64,000 nucleotides of DNA. Origin: Mariniphaga sp041687215. Lineage in GTDB: Bacteria > Bacteroidota > Bacteroidia > Bacteroidales > Prolixibacteraceae. The stretch spans positions 3,752-67,751 of the forward strand of contig NZ_JAWLCI010000018.1 of the NCBI RefSeq assembly GCF_041687215.1. The letters are read 5' to 3'. The position numbers were made by a program, and so were the translations under genes. Each line of letters opens with the position of its first letter. Position 1 is the first letter of the stretch. This document shows, piece after piece, positions 17,756 through 25,559 of the stretch. The notes under the pieces were generated by a model. The model had not been told where the DNA came from. It worked only from the letters and a program-made list of their open reading frames with translations, and did no database searches.

Positions 17756-18916
17756 ATGAATAATTTCGAATACAAAAACACGGTAAAAATTATTTTCGGG
17801 AAAGGTACCATTCCAAAGGTTGCCGGTGAAATACCAAAAGATGCCAAAGTTTTAATGATCTACGGAGGTGGAAGCATCAAACGAAACGGAGTTTACGACC
17901 AGGTAAAAAAAGCGCTGAAGAATTTTGAATTGTATGAATTTGGCGGAATTGAAGCCAACCCGCATTACGAAACCTGTATGAAAGCCATAGATGTGGTAAA
18001 AGAAAACAACATCGGTTTTTTGCTGGCTGTTGGCGGAGGTTCGGTTGTTGATGCGACAAAATTTATTGCCGCCGGTGCTTTGTACGAAGGAAAGGATCCG
18101 TGGAATTTTTTCACCAAACGGTTTATGGTAGAACCCAAAGCCGCCGTTCCGCTCGGGGCAGTGCTCACTTTACCTGCCACTGGCTCAGAAATGAACTGGA
18201 CAACAGTAATTTCACGTGTTTCCACCCAGGAAAAATTGGCGTTTGGCCATCCGCTCGTTTCACCAAAATTTTCGGTGCTCGACCCCGAGTGTGTATTTTC
18301 GTTGCCCGACAGGCAGGTTGCCAATGGCGTTGTTGATGCGTATGCCCATGTGCTGGAACAATACCTCACTTATCCGGTAAACTCACCGCTGCAGGACCGG
18401 TTTGCTGAAGGCATTCTTCTCACATTAATAGAAGAAGGGCCGAAAGTGCTGGCCAACCGCACCGATTACGATGCTGCGGCCAATTTTATGTGGAGTGCAA
18501 CCATGGCGCTAAACGGATTAATTGCATTGGGTGTGCCAACCGACTGGGCAACCCACATGATTGGCCATGAGCTAACAGCTTTTCACGGCATTGACCATGC
18601 ACGTACTCTGGCCATTGTTTTCCCCGGAATGATGCACGTTAAGCGCAAAAACAAAAAGGAAAAAATCCTGCAATACGGCGAAAGAATCTGGGGAATTACG
18701 GAAGGAACAGATGACGAACGCATTGACAAAGCCATTGCCAAAACAGTGGAATTTTTCGAATCGCTGGGTGTGCCGTGCACTTTGCCTGAGTATGATGTTC
18801 CGGCCGAAACCATTGGAAAAATTAAGGAACGGTTTAAACAACGCAAAAGCAAATTGGGAGAAAAACAAGATATTGACTACAAAGAGGTTGAAGAAATTCT
18901 GGAAAACAGATTGTAG
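17756..18916 (+). CDS. Iron-containing alcohol dehydrogenase (BdhA/YqhD-like)
   Basis: This is an NAD(P)H-dependent group III alcohol dehydrogenase of 386 aa that reduces aldehydes. The ATG at 17756 is used because the family start (MNNFEYKNTVKIIFGKGTI) lies there; the ORF is open 72 codons upstream but that part overlaps the divergent gene. Visible are the nucleotide site GGGS (YGGGSIKRNGVYDQ, then AVGGGSVVDATKF), the metal ligands Asp and His in DAYAHVLEQY, and the His residues of MIGHELTAFHGIDHARTL. The sequence best resembles butanol dehydrogenase-type NADPH enzymes. Confidence 0.93.
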   Translation: MNNFEYKNTVKIIFGKGTIPKVAGEIPKDAKVLMIYGGGSIKRNGVYDQVKKALKNFELYEFGGIEANPHYETCMKAIDVVKENNIGFLLAVGGGSVVDATKFIAAGALYEGKDPWNFFTKRFMVEPKAAVPLGAVLTLPATGSEMNWTTVISRVSTQEKLAFGHPLVSPKFSVLDPECVFSLPDRQVANGVVDAYAHVLEQYLTYPVNSPLQDRFAEGILLTLIEEGPKVLANRTDYDAAANFMWSATMALNGLIALGVPTDWATHMIGHELTAFHGIDHARTLAIVFPGMMHVKRKNKKEKILQYGERIWGITEGTDDERIDKAIAKTVEFFESLGVPCTLPEYDVPAETIGKIKERFKQRKSKLGEKQDIDYKEVEEILENRL

Positions 18917-18920
18917 TTGA

Positions 18921-19049
18921 AAATCTGAAATTTTAATTTTTCATGTTCGTTCTGTTTCAAAAGAAAGGCTGGTCAGAAAAATTGGAACCATAACTTCCGG
19001 ACAGTTGGAAAAATTGAAACAGGGATTGAACGATATTTTAAAGTACTGA
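18921..19049 (+). pseudogene. 3' remnant of a MazF/PemK-type toxin gene
   Basis: After the alcohol dehydrogenase stop, one frame stays open for 42 codons and reads through to a TGA at 19047-19049. The peptide contains HVRSVSKERLVRKIGTI followed by an amphipathic helix ending LNDILKY. This matches the C-terminal strand-helix of MazF/PemK endoribonuclease toxins (R.[VI].[SK].RL..KIG, then a final helix). No start codon or N-terminal two-thirds is present, so the gene is a truncated relic. It overlaps the aminotransferase stop by 12 bp. The assignment is by motif memory only. Confidence 0.55.
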
Positions 19050-19841
19050 TTTAATGTAATCTGCAATAAGCTCGTCATATTTTTTCCGAAGTAGTTGAAC
19101 CAAATAGTTTTGAGGATCGAATTTCCCTTCACCGATTTGTGAAACAGGCAAAATTTTGGGCGAGGTTCCGGTGATAAACGCCGCCTGAAAACGGGGCAAG
19201 TCTTCCAGTAAAACATCTTTTTCGAAGAATGGAATCCCTGCTTCTTTTGCCAGCAAAATGGTTTTCTGACGGGTAATGCCAAGCAATACTTCGTTTCCGG
19301 GCGGGGTAAACAGAGCATTTTTTTCAACAAAAAATACATTGCTCCGGCTGCCCTCGGTAATGCGGTTTAAATGATCGACCAGCAGAACTTCGTACAAGTC
19401 CTTTTTTTCCATCAGTTTATCGGCCTGCTGCCTCACCGGAGTTTGAAAAACTTTTGCATTGGGATTTTCACGCTCCGCTTTTAAAATACCACATCGTACA
19501 CCGTTTTGGTACCATTTGGGATCAGGATATTTGTGGAGAATAAAAAATGCTTTCAGATTTTCTTTGCACGAAAGGAGAATATTTCCGGTCAAAACCTTGT
19601 TTTCATGGATGAGCTCCAAAATAAAACGGCTAATCTGATCAGAGTTGAACCGGATGGTTTTTCCTGCAAGCGATGCAGAATGGTAAAACCGTTCCAGGTG
19701 ATCCTCCATAAATAGTGGTACTCCATTTTCAACCCGAAGCACTTCATAAATTCCTCCTGAATTTTCAAATGCTTTGAATAAAGCGTTGGGCCTCAGTTCT
19801 CCGTTAAAAATAAAATACCTGTGCAGCGGAAAGTAAACCAT
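19038..19841 (-). CDS. Class IV PLP-dependent aminotransferase/lyase
   Basis: This 267-aa enzyme is of fold-type IV, the family of branched-chain aminotransferase and 4-amino-4-deoxychorismate lyase (PabC). The probable PLP lysine is Lys130 (NAKVFQTP), which lies 21 residues before the EVLL motif, as in PabC. The family signature ITEGSRSNVFFV follows, then a GITRQKTILLAKE segment. Whether it acts in folate or amino-acid metabolism cannot be told from sequence; no pabB or ilv gene is adjacent. It is divergent from the hypothetical gene at 19936. Confidence 0.85.
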   Translation of the reverse strand: MVYFPLHRYFIFNGELRPNALFKAFENSGGIYEVLRVENGVPLFMEDHLERFYHSASLAGKTIRFNSDQISRFILELIHENKVLTGNILLSCKENLKAFFILHKYPDPKWYQNGVRCGILKAERENPNAKVFQTPVRQQADKLMEKKDLYEVLLVDHLNRITEGSRSNVFFVEKNALFTPPGNEVLLGITRQKTILLAKEAGIPFFEKDVLLEDLPRFQAAFITGTSPKILPVSQIGEGKFDPQNYLVQLLRKKYDELIADYIKSVL

Positions 19842-19913
19842 TATTTAAAATTTTCAGGCAAATGTATGGATAATTTTTTCGGTTTCGTTCCTGAATGATA
19901 AATCCCAAAATTG

Positions 19914-19921
19914 TAATTTTG
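19914..19921 (+). promoter_or_regulatory. Candidate -7 promoter element
   Basis: TAATTTTG (19914-19921) matches TAnnTTTG and ends 14 nt before the ATG at 19936, giving a very short leader for the hypothetical gene. Confidence 0.4.
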
Positions 19922-19935
19922 CAAAAAAGCAACCC

Positions 19936-20550
19936 ATGGCTTCTGAATTTAAATACCCCGATATTCAGCCACCCATTACTTTCAACCCCCACAAACATCA
20001 TTTTGGCTTTTTAAAACAGCAGATTGAATACTGGAAAAACCTTCCCTGGCCTGAGGCAGAAAAAGAATTGTTATTTATTGGCACCAACCTCATTGACCTG
20101 TATTGCGGAAAACTTTCCATAGATGAAATATGCCGCCAATGCCTGTATTTTGCTGAAAAAGAAGGATTATCAACTGGTGAAAGATTAAAAAACTGGCTTC
20201 TGCCAAAGGAGTTTCGAAAAATAATACTTTCAGATAATTCTGAGTGGGTAATTAAACAAGGATTGGATCCTGACCGGTTTCTGCACATTCATCCGGCAAA
20301 ATATTCGCCATTTACAATAAGAGTGCGCGGCTCTACTTTAAAAACGGTGGTTGCACTAAAAGTTTTAGCAGATGAAAAAAACCAAAATCAAATAAACCTT
20401 CAACAGGTTAATCAGGTTCGAAGCGCAAAACTTGGCCTTTCGCCCATAAAAGCGCTGGAAAAAGGAAAAGGGATAGCCCGAATATGGTCTTTTTTTAATT
20501 CGCCAAAACCGAGTTACCTGCATGTAAAGCCTGTGCCACCCTGTTTTTAA
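19936..20550 (+). CDS. Conserved-looking hypothetical protein
   Basis: I do not recognise this 204-aa soluble protein. It has no signal peptide or membrane helix. A helical N-terminal half (with LLFIGTNLIDLYCGKLSID) is followed by a beta-rich part containing HPAKYSPFTIRVRGSTLKTV, and the end has GLSPIKALEKGKGIARIWSFF. Cys residues occur at CRQCLYF but no full metal site is seen. Its 3' end overlaps the convergent LytTR gene by 56 bp. No function is proposed. Confidence 0.7.
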   Translation: MASEFKYPDIQPPITFNPHKHHFGFLKQQIEYWKNLPWPEAEKELLFIGTNLIDLYCGKLSIDEICRQCLYFAEKEGLSTGERLKNWLLPKEFRKIILSDNSEWVIKQGLDPDRFLHIHPAKYSPFTIRVRGSTLKTVVALKVLADEKNQNQINLQQVNQVRSAKLGLSPIKALEKGKGIARIWSFFNSPKPSYLHVKPVPPCF

Positions 20551-21229
20551 AACTTCGGCCAATGGGCAGGCCTTTCCCCTCAATTTCAATGCTTGTAGAA
20601 GTAAAAGCTTCAATTTTTCGTAACGAAACAATATACGATTTGTGAATGCGCATAAAATCGTTGTCCGGAAGTTTTTCTTCCATACTGGTCATGCTTGTTT
20701 TTGTAACAATTCGCTTTTCGGGCGTATGAATTTTTACATATTCGCTCAGGCCTTCAATGTATAAAATATCATTCAGATGCAGCTTCAGCACCTTTTTATT
20801 TTCTTTCACATAAATAAATGCTTCATCGTTTTTGTTTACCGGAGAATAATTTTCAACCGAACCAAAATTATCGGTTGAAACCTGAAAATATTTATTCACT
20901 GCTTTCAGGAACCGCTCAAAAGTGATGGGTTTCAAAAGATAGTCCACTACATCCAGTTCGAACCCTTCGAGGGCATATTCACGATAAGCAGTTGTGATAA
21001 TTACCTGAGGCGGATGTTTCAATGTTTTCAGAAATTCAATTCCGGTAATCTGTGGCATCTGAATGTCCATAAACATGAGATCAACTTTGTGGTTGCGCAG
21101 TACTTCAAGGGCTTTCATGGCATCGCCGCACTCACCAACAATTTCAAAATTGTCCAGCTTTTGAATATGATTACGAATCAATTCGCGTGCAAGAGGCTCA
21201 TCGTCAACAATAAGGCAATTTGTTTTCAT
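20495..21229 (-). CDS. LytTR-family response regulator
   Basis: This 244-aa response regulator has a receiver domain (about 4-120) with the acidic pocket in VDDEPLA and the phospho-acceptor Asp in MFMDIQMP. A LytTR DNA-binding domain follows (about 140-240), with ILYIEGLSEYVKIHTPEKR and FMRIHKSYIVSLRKIEAF. It is the last gene of a unit with three LytS-type kinases, 173 bp after the third. Cognate pairing is inferred from that order. LytTR regulators bind direct repeats upstream of targets; no such repeat was identified here. Confidence 0.95.
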   Translation of the reverse strand: MKTNCLIVDDEPLARELIRNHIQKLDNFEIVGECGDAMKALEVLRNHKVDLMFMDIQMPQITGIEFLKTLKHPPQVIITTAYREYALEGFELDVVDYLLKPITFERFLKAVNKYFQVSTDNFGSVENYSPVNKNDEAFIYVKENKKVLKLHLNDILYIEGLSEYVKIHTPEKRIVTKTSMTSMEEKLPDNDFMRIHKSYIVSLRKIEAFTSTSIEIEGKGLPIGRSFKNRVAQALHAGNSVLAN

Positions 21230-21402
21230 CTCATTTTAATTGTTTAATTTTTAAAGGTATTCGATGGAACTCGCCATTCCGACGGCCATCGGTTTAAAAC
21301 TCCTTTATGTATCATGGCTCGTTTCATGGTAATAACTGATTTGTTTTCGTTGTTTTCTGCTTCAAAAAAATAAGTATCTGTTTTCAGTTTCCGTTACAAT
21401 CT

Positions 21403-22440
21403 TCAGTAAAAAATCTCCACTTGAAGCATCCGGAAATTTTCTTCGGTTTCTTCTGTAAACCTGAATTTACCCGGGAAGTAATGCTGTAACATCAAACGCA
21501 GCATTTCTGAATCGTGGCTTTCAGGAAATTCTAATTTGTTTTCACTCCATAATTCAACAGCAAAATATAATTTTCTGTTTTCAGCTGTAACAAAGACGGT
21601 GCATTCGAACAAATCGTTACACTTTTTTCCTGTTTTCATTGCAAATTCCAATACTGGCAGAAACAAAAAGGGAGGAATTACAAATGGTTTCAGGTTGCCT
21701 TTAAGTTTAATTTCGGCTTTCAAATGGTTGCTCATTGCAAGTTTATTTAAACTTAAAAAACTTTCCATCAAATCTGTTTCAGCTAAAAGAGGCCGCCAGT
21801 CTGCATGATTTTCGTTTAAAAATTGATTGAAAAAATTTGAAATCCGGATGATAAGTTCCGGAACTTTTTGAGGCGATTTTGAAATGGTATCCTGCAAAAC
21901 ATCCATTAAATGAAGCATTAAACGAGGCTGGTGCTGGTAATAATATATTTCCATTTCAGCCTCTTCATTCAGGCGCTGTTCAGCATTTTTCATGTTTTGG
22001 GTTTCGTGCCAGGCTTTCCCTACTTTTATGGCCAGAAAAACCAAAATAATGTAATGGTTGCCAAGTCCTGAAATCAGAATATTTTTCAGATTCAGATAAT
22101 CCGTACCCAATGCGTAATTCTTCCCAAAGGGTTTAAAAACCAATTCGTTGGAAACAACAAGTTCGATTACCGAAAAAAGCACCAAAAACACGAAAATACC
22201 TGTCGTAAGCAACCCGTAACGGTTTTTGTAAAAAGTAAGAGGAATTAGCCAGTACGCAATTAAATAGGTATGTACCACAAAAACCGGAAGCGTGATTATA
22301 TAATACCTGAACCAAAGGCAAAACATTTCTTTGCCAAGCCCCAAACTTTGCAGCAAGGTAAACGAAATAATCCACGCCAGCCAAAAGCCTGTATGAAGCA
22401 GAATTCGTTGTTTACCGATATGATTTGGAACCCATTTCAT
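21403..22440 (-). CDS. Degenerate LytS-like histidine kinase (probable pseudokinase)
   Basis: This is a third kinase-like protein, 345 aa, with the layout of its two upstream neighbours: four or so membrane helices (about 1-130), a linker helix and a kinase region. The phospho-acceptor motif, normally QxxPHFLFN, reads QHQPRLMLHLMD, so the His is replaced by Arg. The ATPase N-box, normally ENxxKHG, reads EFAMKTG, so Asn and His are lost, and no Gly-rich G-box is evident. The frame is intact, so this looks like a signalling protein without kinase activity rather than a decayed gene. Its start overlaps the end of the preceding kinase by 29 bp. Confidence 0.85.
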   Translation of the reverse strand: MKWVPNHIGKQRILLHTGFWLAWIISFTLLQSLGLGKEMFCLWFRYYIITLPVFVVHTYLIAYWLIPLTFYKNRYGLLTTGIFVFLVLFSVIELVVSNELVFKPFGKNYALGTDYLNLKNILISGLGNHYIILVFLAIKVGKAWHETQNMKNAEQRLNEEAEMEIYYYQHQPRLMLHLMDVLQDTISKSPQKVPELIIRISNFFNQFLNENHADWRPLLAETDLMESFLSLNKLAMSNHLKAEIKLKGNLKPFVIPPFLFLPVLEFAMKTGKKCNDLFECTVFVTAENRKLYFAVELWSENKLEFPESHDSEMLRLMLQHYFPGKFRFTEETEENFRMLQVEIFY

Positions 22441-23506
22441 TTAATTCTTTTTTTAATTGTAGCAGAATGGAGAATTCTTTTTCCCTGTCATCAATCTGAA
22501 TGGAATACCCTTTTGAAGGATAAAGAATGGCCAGCCTGTTTTTCAGATTTTGCAAACCGTTTCCAATATTTCTTTCGCCTTTGAATATTCTACCATTATT
22601 TGGTTTGCTGTTGGCAGCCTTAATCCACAAATTTTCAGGGTGCGACTCAATGGAGATAAACAGCCAGGGTGCACCCATGTCGGGGCTGCTGCCATGTTTT
22701 ATACAATTTTCAATAAGAAAAAATAAAACCATCGGGGGTATTTTCCAGGTTGAAAGCTCTCCCTTTTTTTTGAAATCAACTTTTAGTCTGTTGCCATAGC
22801 GAAGTTTTTCAAGAGAAAGATAGTTTTCCGCCAGGTCAACTTCTTCGGTTAATTGCACAAAATTGTGCCGGCTTTGCTCAACAATGTAACGTAAAATCTG
22901 CTGCACCTTTTCGGTAATTTCAGTTGTTTTTTCAGGCTGAAGGAGGGATAATGCATATAAATTATTGATGGTATTGAACAAAAAATGAGGATTTAACTGG
23001 CTTTGAAGTAAACGTTGCCGGGCTTCGCGATTTTGCACCTCCAGCTTTTTTCGCTGACTTTCGGTAAAAACATAATCTTTGGTAAATTTCGCAACACAAA
23101 ACAGTGCAACAATAAAAGTCATGTCTTTTGTATTCACCAGCATAAAACGCAATCCTTTCATGCTTCCGGGCTGAAAATTTTCCGGAGCAATGGATGCATA
23201 AAATATTTCGTCAGATACGGCAAACTTAAGGGCCGAAAGTGCAGTGCCCACCAGTAATAAAAGCAACATAAACCAGCCAATTTTATTTTTTAAAAGAAAT
23301 TCAGGAATAAGAAGAAACAAAACAATGTAGGCATATCCGAAAAAGAAAACTGAATTGATTAAAGTAACCATCAGAGATTCCGATAAACTTTTACTTTTAT
23401 CCTGATAAAATAAAACAAACGTAAACAGCAATACGGTTCCAATAAACAGAATTATATGCCGTATTATTCTGTATTTTAGTCTGATATCGAAAATATACCT
23501 ATTCAT
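22412..23506 (-). CDS. LytS-like sensor histidine kinase
   Basis: This is a membrane histidine kinase of the His_kinase/LytS family, 364 aa. Four membrane helices fill about residues 10-135, with no recognisable ligand domain. The phospho-acceptor motif is intact (QSQLNPHFLFNTINN) and the ATPase N-box is LIENCIKHGSS, with a later GNGLQNLKNRL G-box. Its ATG directly follows the TAA of the first kinase, so translation is probably coupled. It likely phosphorylates the LytTR regulator at the end of the unit. Confidence 0.94.
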   Translation of the reverse strand: MNRYIFDIRLKYRIIRHIILFIGTVLLFTFVLFYQDKSKSLSESLMVTLINSVFFFGYAYIVLFLLIPEFLLKNKIGWFMLLLLLVGTALSALKFAVSDEIFYASIAPENFQPGSMKGLRFMLVNTKDMTFIVALFCVAKFTKDYVFTESQRKKLEVQNREARQRLLQSQLNPHFLFNTINNLYALSLLQPEKTTEITEKVQQILRYIVEQSRHNFVQLTEEVDLAENYLSLEKLRYGNRLKVDFKKKGELSTWKIPPMVLFFLIENCIKHGSSPDMGAPWLFISIESHPENLWIKAANSKPNNGRIFKGERNIGNGLQNLKNRLAILYPSKGYSIQIDDREKEFSILLQLKKELNEMGSKSYR

Positions 23507-24538
23507 TTATTTCTCCAGTTCCAAAGAAACTTTCCAGGTTTGAGTTTTTTCTTTAATAATAAGCTGGTACCTGTTTTTGTAAAGAATCTCGAGTCGTTTT
23601 TTTGCGTTTCGAACTCCTACCCCGCCAGTATTCTTCTCGCGCACCTTCTTTTGTGCAGGCAAACTGTTTTCAATCTGAAAAAGAAGTTTTTCTGTAGAAG
23701 CAATGAGGATAATTTCAATGTCGAATTTCCCGTTTTTTCGACTGCCACCGTGTTTAAAACAGTTTTCAACAAAGGTAAAAAGTAACATGGGTGCAATTTT
23801 CCATTTTTCTACCGGCCCCGATATTTTAAAACTCAAATTCAAATCTGAACCATAGCGTAGCCGTTCGAGTTCCACATAATTTTCAACGAGTTTAACCTCT
23901 TGTTCCACCGGAATTTCAGATTCGTTACATTCGTATAAAACGGCCTGAAGCAATGATGCCATTTGCGCAATTCCTTCGGTAGTTTTTGCCGATTCTGAAA
24001 CAGATAATGAATACAAATTATTCATGGTATTAAACAAAAAATGCGGCTGTAATTGTGCTTTCAATAAATGCAACTCTTTTTTCAGGTTTTGTTTTTCCAT
24101 TTCATGTTTTTCGGTTTGTTGTTCGAACCACTTTTTTACAATTTTTATGGCAAATGCAATGGCTACCATAAAATTGGTTTCCAAAAACAGGTAAAGAAAT
24201 GTTACGCCTAAAACTGAATCGGATGTTACTGGCAAACCATTAATCAGCCTTAAAAAAACCCGTTCGCCAAGAGTGGCCAGCATCAATACTGCAACAACAA
24301 GTAAAACTGTTAAAACAAGTTTGCGGGTTTTCAGGTAAAACGGTAAAATAGCATAAACAGTGGTGTAAGTTGCTGCCATAACAAAAGGCAACATGCAAAG
24401 CGATTCAATAAAATACCACTGAAAGTTTTGCCCGTACTTACCATAAACCGAACCAAAGAACAGCACATAAAATGTCCAAAACAAAAAATGGGTAATAATT
24501 CGCCGGTACCTTTTTGAAAATTTCCCCAGGATGTTCAT
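23507..24538 (-). CDS. LytS-like sensor histidine kinase
   Basis: This is the first gene of the kinase/LytTR unit, 343 aa. It has four membrane helices (about 13-130), a short coiled coil (EQQTEKHEMEKQNLKKELH), an intact His motif (KAQLQPHFLFNTMNN), an N-box FVENCFKHGGS and a G-box GGVGVRNAKKRLEIL. It is closely similar in plan to the next kinase, so the two arose by duplication or may form heterodimers. The signal is unknown. Confidence 0.94.
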   Translation of the reverse strand: MNILGKFSKRYRRIITHFLFWTFYVLFFGSVYGKYGQNFQWYFIESLCMLPFVMAATYTTVYAILPFYLKTRKLVLTVLLVVAVLMLATLGERVFLRLINGLPVTSDSVLGVTFLYLFLETNFMVAIAFAIKIVKKWFEQQTEKHEMEKQNLKKELHLLKAQLQPHFLFNTMNNLYSLSVSESAKTTEGIAQMASLLQAVLYECNESEIPVEQEVKLVENYVELERLRYGSDLNLSFKISGPVEKWKIAPMLLFTFVENCFKHGGSRKNGKFDIEIILIASTEKLLFQIENSLPAQKKVREKNTGGVGVRNAKKRLEILYKNRYQLIIKEKTQTWKVSLELEK

Positions 24539-24692
24539 CGTTTAATTGTTTCTGACCGGAAAGATACGTGAACCAACCGAGATAAAAAACTGCAAACTAC
24601 TGAATGTCAGAATCAATTCATTCAAAACCCTACGGTTTACAGACTAAATACAGTTGTTGGCTGACAAAATGTTACCGTTTATTGAAAATAAA

Positions 24693-24727
24693 GCCCCTGC
24701 CCTCTGGCAGAGGCTCATTTTTTCATC
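24693..24727. terminator. Hairpin terminator between convergent flanks
   Basis: The inverted repeat GCCcCTGCC-CTCT-GGCAGaGGC (24693-24714) forms a 9-bp stem with one mismatch. On the plus strand it is followed by a T-run and on the minus strand by TTTATTTT. It lies downstream of the secreted hypothetical gene (minus strand), which it probably terminates. Confidence 0.6.
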
Positions 24728-24790
24728 TCCATGAAAAAAATTGCGCTGTTTAATATCTTTTTCAGAATTCCAGATTCTGTTTATTCAAAA

Positions 24791-25282
24791 TCAGAATTGG
24801 GCGTGGTACTGTTCGTCAACCAAATTGGGAAAATAACATGCAATCAGTCCCAGCAGTTCGTCTTCGGATTTTGGTTTTTGTGTAATTACGCGTTGGGAAT
24901 AATAACTCACTTTATTGAATTTGGAATCGCAGGTTGCTTCGGGCAATTCACGGTACTTTTTCTCCATTTTCTGTACACCGAAAATTCCTTTTTCGAATGC
25001 ATACTGTACTTCAAACTGGTCGGAACGAACCACAAAAGTGGTACTCTTTTTCCCTTTAACTACGCCAATTCGAACCGGATTGGCCGTTTTTTCATACATT
25101 AATTCATAAGTGGTAACTGCCTGGTTGTTAATAACCATCGGAGATTCTGACATTTCAATGGTATATTTCCCGAAATTAGTTAATGAGTTTCCAGTAATAG
25201 CCTGACCTTCTTTAATTTTTGCAGAAACACCCATAACTAACGCCAGCAAAAACACTCCTAAAAAATACATTTTTGTTTTCAT
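24791..25282 (-). CDS. Secreted hypothetical protein
   Basis: This is a 163-aa exported protein of unknown family. A signal peptide (about 1-21, ending VSAKIKEG) precedes a beta-rich region with NNQAVTTYELMYEKTANPV. The C-terminal third has a single Cys (EATCDSKFNKV) and another in LIACYFPNLVDE, possibly a disulfide. It sits between the kinase operon and the GH92 gene with its own terminator. No function is proposed. Confidence 0.75.
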   Translation of the reverse strand: MKTKMYFLGVFLLALVMGVSAKIKEGQAITGNSLTNFGKYTIEMSESPMVINNQAVTTYELMYEKTANPVRIGVVKGKKSTTFVVRSDQFEVQYAFEKGIFGVQKMEKKYRELPEATCDSKFNKVSYYSQRVITQKPKSEDELLGLIACYFPNLVDEQYHAQF

Positions 25283-25397
25283 GATAATAATTGTTTATTG
25301 TTTCACTGACCCAAATGTAAGTAACCTTTTGAATGGCAACAATTTATTTCAATAACCGAACCTTTTTCAACAACAATCTGCGCATTCCAACCCATAA

Positions 25398-25547
25398 ATG
25401 GAGATTTTAGTAGTTGGTAGTCTTTTATTGGCCGTTTGCATTTTTTTGAGAGAAAATTTGAAAAACAGACCAAAACCAGAACTGCTAAAACAGCGAATAT
25501 TTATCCTGTTTTCTTATTTTTGGAACTTCATTTTAAAAACCTTTTAA
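25398..25547 (+). CDS. Possible 49-residue membrane peptide upstream of GH92
   Basis: An ATG-started ORF of 49 codons ends 12 bp before the GH92 start. It encodes a hydrophobic first half (MEILVVGSLLLAVCIFL), a basic middle (RENLKNRPKPELLKQR) and a second hydrophobic stretch (IFILFSYFWNFIL). The hairpin-like two-span layout is protein-like. However, a TAnnTTTG element for GH92 lies inside it (25515-25522) and there is no independent support. Confidence 0.28.
   Translation: MEILVVGSLLLAVCIFLRENLKNRPKPELLKQRIFILFSYFWNFILKTF
25515..25522 (+). promoter_or_regulatory. Candidate -7 promoter element of the GH92 gene
   Basis: TATTTTTG matches TAnnTTTG 37 nt before the GH92 ATG. No TTG is seen at the -33 distance, so the call is tentative. 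Confidence 0.35.
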
Positions 25548-25559
25548 AAAACCTGTGAT

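Noticed and set aside
21244..21327. 27-codon minus-strand ORF (starts MKRAMIHKGVLNRWPSEW) before the LytTR gene
   Set aside because: It is too short and has no support; a leader peptide is possible but cannot be argued from sequence alone.
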